From Lunularia cruciata (lineage: Eukaryota > Streptophyta > Marchantiopsida > Lunulariales > Lunulariaceae): 64,000 nt of DNA. The notes beneath the pieces are model-generated. The model saw nothing but the letters and a program-made list of their open reading frames with translations, searched no databases and was not told where the DNA came from. Location: the NCBI GenBank assembly GCA_948567375.1, contig OX419759.1:8462744-8526743 (forward strand), read 5' to 3'. Of this stretch, positions 57,200 through 64,000 are shown in pieces (the stretch's first letter is position 1; each line of letters starts with the position of its first letter). Both the position numbers and the translations under genes were made by a program.

Positions 57200-58672
57200 A
57201 AAAGATTTAGTTTGAAGTTTTATGGGAAGGGACAACTTCTTCAAAAGAATCGGTGGGATGGACTGCCAACTCGGAAGAAAGATAATCTATATGTGAGAAG
57301 CATCAGTTGCAAAAACTGCAGCTAAATTCCAAATTAACATTGAGGAAGATCGGTAGCCTAAGTTGGCCAAAGCTTGACGTGGACCGACGTGGCAGCCAAT
57401 CAATCATCTAGTTGGCAACGAATGTGCTGGTTAAAAGTCGTAGTGTTTTTATATTGAATTGAATTACTACATAGTTCTCTAGATATGTGATTTACGGAAC
57501 CATTCAATCGCGTAACTGCACAGATGACGCAGTTCGGGGGCAGTTCCCATGATGACCTCCCCGGACGTTCGGGCGAACTTCGGAGGAGTTCGTTGAGGGA
57601 GTTCCCGGAAGTTCGTTGAATGCTTGGACAATTTCTGCTTGTGGAAGTCCGTGCAGTTCATAGGCTCAATAAACAGCGTTAAACAACGTCGTTCAGCTGG
57701 ATGAACACGTTCAGCCTTCACAGAAACTCAATTAGATATGGAGAAACGACAGGACCGTTTGTCGTCAGCCTTGTTAAATCCTACTCAACCTTTGATAGCC
57801 CTCCATGAAGTTCATTTCGAGAGTAGAGAATCGACATCTTTGATAGAAGGAGCTAGAGAACGGGTGAAATTTTTTCTGACGATAAGAGTATGATGGAAAG
57901 GACACTGATGCTGGAGCGGGGTACTAGTGACGTGAGGAATGGAGTGAGTGCCTCGAAGGAAGATATCCGATTTCCTGAGGACGCATGTCCGGATGTCGAT
58001 GCTGCGCCAGTCCAGTCTATCACGTCGTGGTCCCCGATCGCATACCCTTCTCTGCTGGATATGCTTAAATAGTAAAACATTTCTCCATGAGTTCATAGAC
58101 GACAATTCGAGGAAACGACAATTCGAGGAAAGGACAATGCATGTACCACAGTTCTGAAATTCTAATTTATCATCACATGCGAATGTAACACAGATCCAAA
58201 ATCAAAGTTTCCTCTAGTCAAGCTAGAAATCTAATCGTGGAGCATGGATAGTGTGGTACACTTCCCAATGAACTTCTAAAGAAACCAGGGTTCCTTGTAA
58301 TACCATATTGTTCATTATGCGCACTAAGAAATCAGGAGGTTTAGCGTCTGCTGCGATTCTATTTTCCCCGTTTCGCTCCTGTGCCTTCGATAAAGTGAAG
58401 GAGGTGGTTGACCCAAAACTACGATGATTTACACTGAATTTATTCCTCTGCATTATAGTGAACGATACAAGAACAAAGGCTAGCTGCTCCAAAATGTTAG
58501 TGCCAACGCGGACTGACTAAGCCACCATCAAGCGTCGGGGTACCGTGAAGTCTTTTGGCTAACTTAGGGTATTGTTAAGTCCATCTGTATCAAATTTCTT
58601 AACGAAAATTTCCACTTTTGTCCATCTAATAAGGATTTCCTGCCTCTCTCTGACTATCTCTTCATTGGATTT
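57200..58672. other. Gene-like composition, no gene supported
   Basis: GC is higher than in the repeat regions and open frames occur on both strands (for example 57,812-58,105 minus and 57,890-58,072 plus). None has a recognisable domain, and overlapping frames on both strands argue for chance. A 16-bp direct repeat (GACAATTCGAGGAAAC) lies at 58,101-58,132. Confidence 0.4.
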
Positions 58673-59544
58673 ATGCAGGTGAAGACAGAAGTACTACTAC
58701 TTGCTCAGTACCGGTCTGTACGCAACTTAGCTCGTACGTTCATCGGAGGAAGACCTATCCCGCGTCCTTTGAAGCTCACTCTACTCCCTGCACTCATTGC
58801 TTGACAGTATTCCTGCTGTATGGAGAGCGCAGAGGATTCTTACCTCGCGAAAGGTGGTCCTGTACTTGGAGACCTCGTAACGGTTGTCGTCATAATATCC
58901 CAGATGGCGCTCAAGTGTTGCGGACGCGCGCTTTAAAATTGTACACTCTGGAACTAGGAAAGAGACTGGTTAGAGACGGGATTCGCTATTGTGAAGGGTG
59001 AAAGGCATCTAGGAGGCAGGGACAGAATGTGCAAGGAGGTTCTGTGCGGAGCAGTAGATTCAATGACGAGCAGAGCATTCACTTATGGTGTGAAAGTCAG
59101 CATGCCTTAATTTCATACATGTTCTCGCTGTTGTGATTGGACACAGAGAAATTGTTAGCTTACATGGTGGTGTCCAGTGACGGTGGGCTGGAAGTGATGA
59201 CTGCAGAGGAATAAGCCGTTCCCTCCTGTATGATCCGTATCAAACACACGTGGGACACTGCACTCAGAGATGGCGGATGGAAGATGATCTGGTTCACAGC
59301 CACCGCCCTTGGACAGAAGTAGAAGAACAAAGCTAGTTAGCGTAGCGTTGAAGTAGTGGCGTAAAGGAAGCAGCTGGGGGTTCACTTCCTGGGGAGCTGA
59401 ATATTGCGATGCTGCAAGTATCACGACACTCAGCGAGCGCTTGCGGAACAGCGATCCAAGGCTCTGGGGCACTGAGGGATCTGTACCAGTGTCATTTTTG
59501 GTGTACTAGGACCGCAGTGCCAAGAGGCAGCTAGTATCCAGAAG
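58673..59544 (+). promoter_or_regulatory. Upstream region of the F-box gene
   Basis: Contains an acceptor-like TTTATGCAG|GT ending at 58,679, which could end an intron in the 5' leader. I could not fix a transcription start or TATA box. A short plus-strand frame at 58,801-59,001 would act as an upstream frame if this part is transcribed. The leader just before ATG 59,545 is purine-rich. Confidence 0.3.
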
Positions 59545-60870
59545 ATGGGGCAACATTTGATGGTGCAGCAAGACCTACGGCTTTGGGACGATCAAGTTCA
59601 GTTTGTTAGCCACAGGTTTAACAGCAATATTGGAGCTCAAGAACGCAGAGAAGGAGGATGCGGTGAGGGTGCCATCCTGGATTCTAGGTTGTGGAGAAGC
59701 TTGCCCAATGAGCTTCTTGAGAGAGTTTTCTGCAAGCTCCCCTTTGCAAGCCTGGTGAAGTTCCGCGTTGTATGCAAGAAATGGAATGCTATGATTATTT
59801 CCCCCAGGTTAGCTCCTCGTAGTCCTAAACCAAAATCTGTGCTCCTGTATTCTCGTGATTGTTACGAAGGGAACTTCTCATTCACACTAAACTGTGCCAC
59901 AAGCTCTGTGTCCATTCTTAACTCGAAGACCAACAAGTGGGTGGATCGGACTCTTCCCTGGTCATGGTACTCATATCGCCTTGTGGCTTCCGATGGAGGG
60001 CTACTCTGCTTTAGCGGAAACGAGAACAGCGAGGATTTTGTCGTCTGCAACGTGCTGACGAAGCAGCAGAAGTTTTTGAAGTTGCCCGCCCGGCTATTGC
60101 CTGCACTCCCACAGGGTGCTTGGTTTTCACGTCCGCACGAGTACTTGTTAACGGGGATGGTTGTTAATGAAGACACAGGGCACTATAAACTTGTGGTAGC
60201 AGGAATGCACGTTGCCGGACCACGGACGACTCTTCTATATGACTCCCAGACCAGATCTTGGAAATCATCAGCACCTGTCCCTCGACTAAGAAGCCAGATA
60301 GAAGGGGGACACTGGGTGGGTGCTGAGAGGAGCGTCGTTTGCAATGGGAATTTGTATTGGTACGTAGCTGAGGTAAATGGTGGCTACACTATTGTGAAGG
60401 CTGTGTTGCAATTTGATGTGGAAAAGGAGGAATGGAGAAAGGCGCAAGAAGGCCGGGAAGCTTACTGTATGTGGCACTTCCAAATTGCGCTGTATGATAA
60501 GGCTATAATGCTTGTGCACCTCAACCATGATGATGATTGGCCTTTGTCCTGCGAGGAGTGGCCAGGCAAATCCGATTTACTAGGGCTAGGACCTGAGATG
60601 CGGTTACTGCCTCCGGAGTGGTTCAGAGTAATTAAGGAGAAACAGAGGGCTAATGGGCGGGGATATTGTGGGGAGTACTATGGGATTGGTCACGGAGACT
60701 TTTTCTATCACGTTATGAGGGGATGTCGGCGAGGACTAAGAATTGCCGTTCAGGACTTGGAAACGAACATCTGTACCTTGTTACCATTTTGGGAGGATTG
60801 CTCGACGTCATTGAGCAGGTCAGAGAGGGAAATTTGGGCCTTTTCTCCATCTCTCAGAGCTTTCGTTTAA
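59545..60870 (+). CDS. F-box protein, F-box/kelch type, single exon
   Basis: A 441-codon uninterrupted frame and the only gene in the window that looks intact. Residues about 48-90 form an F-box (LWRSLPNELLERVFCKLPFA, then VKFRVVCKKWNAMI), the segment that binds Skp1 in SCF ubiquitin ligases. The rest is a substrate-recognition-type region with repeating beta-strand blocks: a W-V-D-R-T-L step, GGLLCFSG, V-C-N-V-L-T-K-Q, LYDSQTRSWKSS, VVCNGNLYWYV, and F-D-V-E-K-E-E-W. These suggest a degenerate kelch or F-box-associated propeller. There is no signal peptide or membrane segment, so it is probably cytosolic or nuclear. ATG at 59,545 is the first in frame and leaves a 47-residue leader, and the stop is TAA. 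The substrate is unknown. Intronless F-box/kelch genes are common in plants. Confidence 0.87.
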   Translation: MGQHLMVQQDLRLWDDQVQFVSHRFNSNIGAQERREGGCGEGAILDSRLWRSLPNELLERVFCKLPFASLVKFRVVCKKWNAMIISPRLAPRSPKPKSVLLYSRDCYEGNFSFTLNCATSSVSILNSKTNKWVDRTLPWSWYSYRLVASDGGLLCFSGNENSEDFVVCNVLTKQQKFLKLPARLLPALPQGAWFSRPHEYLLTGMVVNEDTGHYKLVVAGMHVAGPRTTLLYDSQTRSWKSSAPVPRLRSQIEGGHWVGAERSVVCNGNLYWYVAEVNGGYTIVKAVLQFDVEKEEWRKAQEGREAYCMWHFQIALYDKAIMLVHLNHDDDWPLSCEEWPGKSDLLGLGPEMRLLPPEWFRVIKEKQRANGRGYCGEYYGIGHGDFFYHVMRGCRRGLRIAVQDLETNICTLLPFWEDCSTSLSRSEREIWAFSPSLRAFV

Positions 60871-63454
60871 GCAACTTCAGAACCTAATTCGACTCAGAGG
60901 CTGCCACAAACCGCCATAAGGTGGAAACGTTTTGGTTTCCCGAGTTGTTTATGACATCAATCGGTTCTCTGGATGCTTACCCGATCGAATAGCTAAGCAC
61001 TTAGTGGTTGTGTGGACACATCACATAATGTTGGTTTTGAGGCCCGCACACAACCTGTATACATTCTTTGCAAGTTTTGAGCCGTCACAATAGTGGAGTC
61101 TTCAATAGAGTTTACTAGGATACTCAAAACAGCTAGCATCAGATCGAAGATATTAGTTATAGAAGGCGAGATAGTCTGTAAGTGAGGGAGAGGGTAGGGT
61201 GCTTTTTAGCTAGGTGTATTCTGAAGTAGTAATCCGGAAAGTCATGTTTTGACATTCGGTTGTCACAACTGTTTAGGAGTTGCTGTAGGGAAGGATCGCT
61301 GGAGTAGGTCTGCCGATGGGGAGTCGCTTGAGTAGTCGTTTAATCTCTTGGATCAGACTGAGTGTAAATTTTACCGGTGATTGAAGATTGATGCAATTAT
61401 TTACTAGTGTATCTATTCAGCCACCCAAGGCAGCAATCTCGTGTCTTTTCATAAACGATCGAAGGGGTAACATGTACCCGCTATTGCATCACTGCTTTCG
61501 TGGTAACGGAATCGCTCTCAATTTCTCTAAAGCTCAACACATGACTTTCCGGATTATTACCCCAGCTTTCCAGAATAGAAGATGAGAGCCCCTTACAGCT
61601 GACAAGTTTACAGACACACTCCTTTATTAATCTCACAATGTCAATGTCTTGATTTTGTTGAGTAATTTTTGTATGGCCACTTGTGGACGTTACTTCTTGT
61701 TGCCGCTACAGCGGCTTCTACATCCCACGTTGGCAAAATGCTCCCGTCATCTTCCAGATGGAGTTACCCCATCGCGCTCATAGTTGTCGTTGCTCTTTTG
61801 GTATTTAACTCTTTCTATTTCTGCAAGCTTTCACAGCAGGAGCTGTTTCTGTGCCTTATGGTGTGTGGTGAACGCTGGACTCCGTGCCAAGTATACTGAT
61901 GGCGAGTTGATAACTCAGAACTCAAGATCCTCGTTATTGAGAATACGAAGAATGCTTCTTTCGACATTTCTATCCAATCCCCCAAGGTGCTCGTGGTAGA
62001 GGCTCCGCAAAGCTGTCAGGAAAATGTGCCTGGGTAAATTCAACTAGTCTACCCGGCGTGGTGTATTTTTACGCCGGGTGGTAAAAGTAATTTGATTATA
62101 AACGCTAAACAAGAGTAGATTTAGATACCCACGAATAAGTTGGAACAAGCGAAATTGGCTCCGGTATAAATTTTCTAGAATTAGTACTCCTTCCTTTGTT
62201 GATGTATGAATAGGTTTTGCAAAATAACATGACATCTTTGCACTTGGCGCAATGACGCAGTTAGTGAGGTGAAACCGAGACGCGTCAATTGCTGGTTGAA
62301 AACTATTTCCATAAGGAAAATACAAGATATAGGAGAGATTTAGCTAGAGACTACAAAATGATGTTTGTCTTGCCCTGCGTTAAATAATTAATTTTACACA
62401 TTTTTCCCAGAAACTTTTGTGTCCTTGCATGTGCGACGTACCCTCTAAATACTATACATAGTTTAGCATAAATGGATTAACGCTAACAAGATGAGCTAAC
62501 AAGATTTATAGGCTTTTTTTAAAGTTTGTAAAATTTATAAAATTGCTCATTCTAAATGTATACCAGTCTATATTCTTTAGGAACTTAGTTATATTTGAGA
62601 CTAAGAGCCTCTACCAACTAGCTATTTTATTTATCTTAAGATATAATTGTGAAGTAATCTTTAGTAAAAAGCTCCTCTAGAAATAACGATCACTGATCAA
62701 ACCTTAAGAATACCCTCAGGAGAAAATTTCCTAATATGTAATCCGTCTGGAATACCTTTAACATGCTCGTTTGCGAATGTAGAGTTCCAAAGTCAGAAGT
62801 CAAAGTCCCATTACAATGCATTGTACTGCTCCTCTTGTTAAATTCATATACATAAAACCACATGTTAAAGTTTTCACGTTACAACTTGTCATACTTTTCA
62901 GGAAAGTAGTTATCTTCATTGTGTTTCACAAAATTTAAAAAAATAAAAAATAACGAAAAAAAAAATATACTCAGATAAAATATAGTGGAAAAAGAATCTA
63001 ACAAGACCAAGTATATTCCCTTATTCCTTGCATGATTTCTTCATCTGACTGGCAACAGGACACGATCTCTGCAAAGAACTGTAGACAATTATAGTAGTGA
63101 CTGGTGGAATATCTTCTCGACTGCTGGACACTGCAAGCTACAAGATTCCCAAGCGGAAGTGAACCCCACCAGAACCCCACCAGTCAGAACTCACTAGCAC
63201 CGAAAACTGGAGAATGGCTCAGTCGACCTTAAACTTAAAGAGGATCGAACGTTCACTAAGGCTCGGATGCCAAACCTATGTGGATGCTATAAGCGAAATC
63301 CAGGCGTATCACTAGGGGGTGTCAAGAATAACTTTTGGGTTCCCGTGAAATTTGTTACGGGAAATCTACGGTAAGTCCCCAACTTTTTATGGGGCGCTGG
63401 GGTAGGTATGTAGATTTCATGGGATTTAGTACTCTAACCATATAAGAATTCAGT
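60871..63454. other. Downstream of the F-box gene, no further gene supported
   Basis: This includes the 3' flank of the F-box gene. Open frames are short (for example 61,388-61,585 plus, 61,669-61,899 plus with a hydrophobic stretch, 62,044-62,325 minus) and lack domains. A small GC-rich hairpin lies at 62,051-62,079. A-rich runs lie near 62,935-62,970. Confidence 0.4.
62051..62079. repeat. Short hairpin, 9-bp GC-rich arms
   Basis: ACCCGGCGT (62,051-62,059) and ACGCCGGGT (62,071-62,079) pair around an 11-nt loop in otherwise average DNA. Confidence 0.75.
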
Positions 63455-63565
63455 AAAAGATGACCGCGTAGGAAAAATGAAAGATGGGAAGACCCCATCA
63501 AGCCAGTACAAAGAAGAGACGAAAAGGGTAACGTGGGGCTAAGCCTCAATACAAGAATTTGAGAG
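63455..63565 (+). repeat. Dispersed repeat G, copy 3
   Basis: Same order of blocks as at 51,363: GACCGCGTAGGAAAAA, GATGGGAAGACCCCATCAAG, CAGTACAA, GAGACGAAAA and GGGGCTAAGCCTCAATA. It lies in non-coding DNA more than 12 kb from the other copies. Confidence 0.78.
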
Positions 63566-64000
63566 TTACATCGTTTTAAATTCCGTCCGAAACCAGATTC
63601 CCCCAAAACTTATTCAAAACCAAAAAGATTTCCGGAAATGTTGAATTAGATTTGAGTTACCACACGAATAATGATGGTAGCTTTTCGGTAATGGCCTATG
63701 TCCCGTGGGGTTCCAGTCAAACTTCTAACCCTCTATTATGTTCGACCGGGAAGTTCAGTTCTTGCGTTGCAGGCTGGTGAAAGGGTCTTACACTCAAACC
63801 CTTGTTGAATCAAGTTGCGATATTTACTTCTACCTGCGTGAAAAGAGCATTATAATTTTATTTATTTAAAAAGATTTGTAGTCTACTATAATAGTTATGT
63901 AGTTCTCACCTCCGATCTATGTATGGGACGAAAATTAAATATATTTTTGTTGGTTTTTTCTAATCCATGCATGATGCATAGTGCTTACTCTATAATTTAA
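63566..64000. other. End of window, nothing recognised
   Basis: Non-coding, AT-rich towards the end. No feature could be supported. Confidence 0.4.

Noticed and set aside
57479..58105. Protein-coding gene from overlapping frames on both strands
   Set aside because: Frames of 60-97 codons overlap on both strands, none has domains, and no splice pattern joins them.
61669..61899. Small hydrophobic protein downstream of the F-box gene
   Set aside because: The 76-codon frame has a hydrophobic stretch but no domain or start context, and another overlapping frame is equally open.
1..64000. tRNA, rRNA or organelle-derived genes
   Set aside because: No cloverleaf with a TTC-loop consensus or rRNA core block was noticed. 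A tRNA scan was not possible, so absence is not proven.

Overview
The window looks like nuclear DNA of a land plant. The support is Ty3/gypsy and Ty1/copia retrotransposons of plant type, a chromodomain element primed by initiator tRNA-Met, and one intact intronless F-box gene. A non-seed plant such as a moss would fit the F-box gene, but that is a guess. No rRNA, CRISPR or bacterial-type operon was seen. About three quarters of the window is nested, mostly dead transposable-element DNA.

Layout. 1-13,020: AT-rich intergenic DNA containing a direct tandem duplication of about 3 kb (roughly 1,850-4,975 and 4,976-7,900). A decayed minus-strand coding-like region rich in coiled coil runs to about 9,300. 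13,026-18,648 (+): copy A, a complete young chromodomain Ty3/gypsy element with 423-bp LTRs and the 5-bp duplication GTCAG. 19,200-32,231 (-): element C, a decayed gypsy element whose gag zinc knuckle is split by element D (23,666-31,246, -). D is a second, non-chromodomain gypsy element with about 680-bp LTRs. 32,875-38,905 (-): copy B, same family as A, duplication ACTCC, itself inserted in a repeat (E) and carrying a solo LTR of the D family. 39,964-46,333 (-): copy F, same family as A, carrying a solo E-type LTR (41,328-42,064, duplication CTATG). 46,339-49,300: AT-rich DNA with nothing recognised. From about 49,300 the base composition shifts towards gene-like DNA with short tandem, inverted and dispersed repeats. 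This part is interrupted by a decayed copia element (52,060-55,520, +) that carries another E-type LTR. 59,545-60,870 (+): the F-box gene, the only gene that looks intact.

How the parts work together. In the A/B/F family the LTR carries a dense array of perfect heat-shock elements (alternating GAA and TTC blocks) just upstream of a TATA box. They are arranged as three tandem units of about 59 bp. This predicts a heat-inducible chromovirus, and it is the most interesting signal here. Gag and Pol are in different frames. Pol ends inside the 3' LTR in all three copies. Copy A has nearly identical LTRs (5 differences in 423 bp by eye) yet has stops, a damaged RNase H and a lysine in place of the integrase catalytic glutamate, so it was probably mobilised in trans.

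All alignments and percentages were made by eye. No database search was possible.
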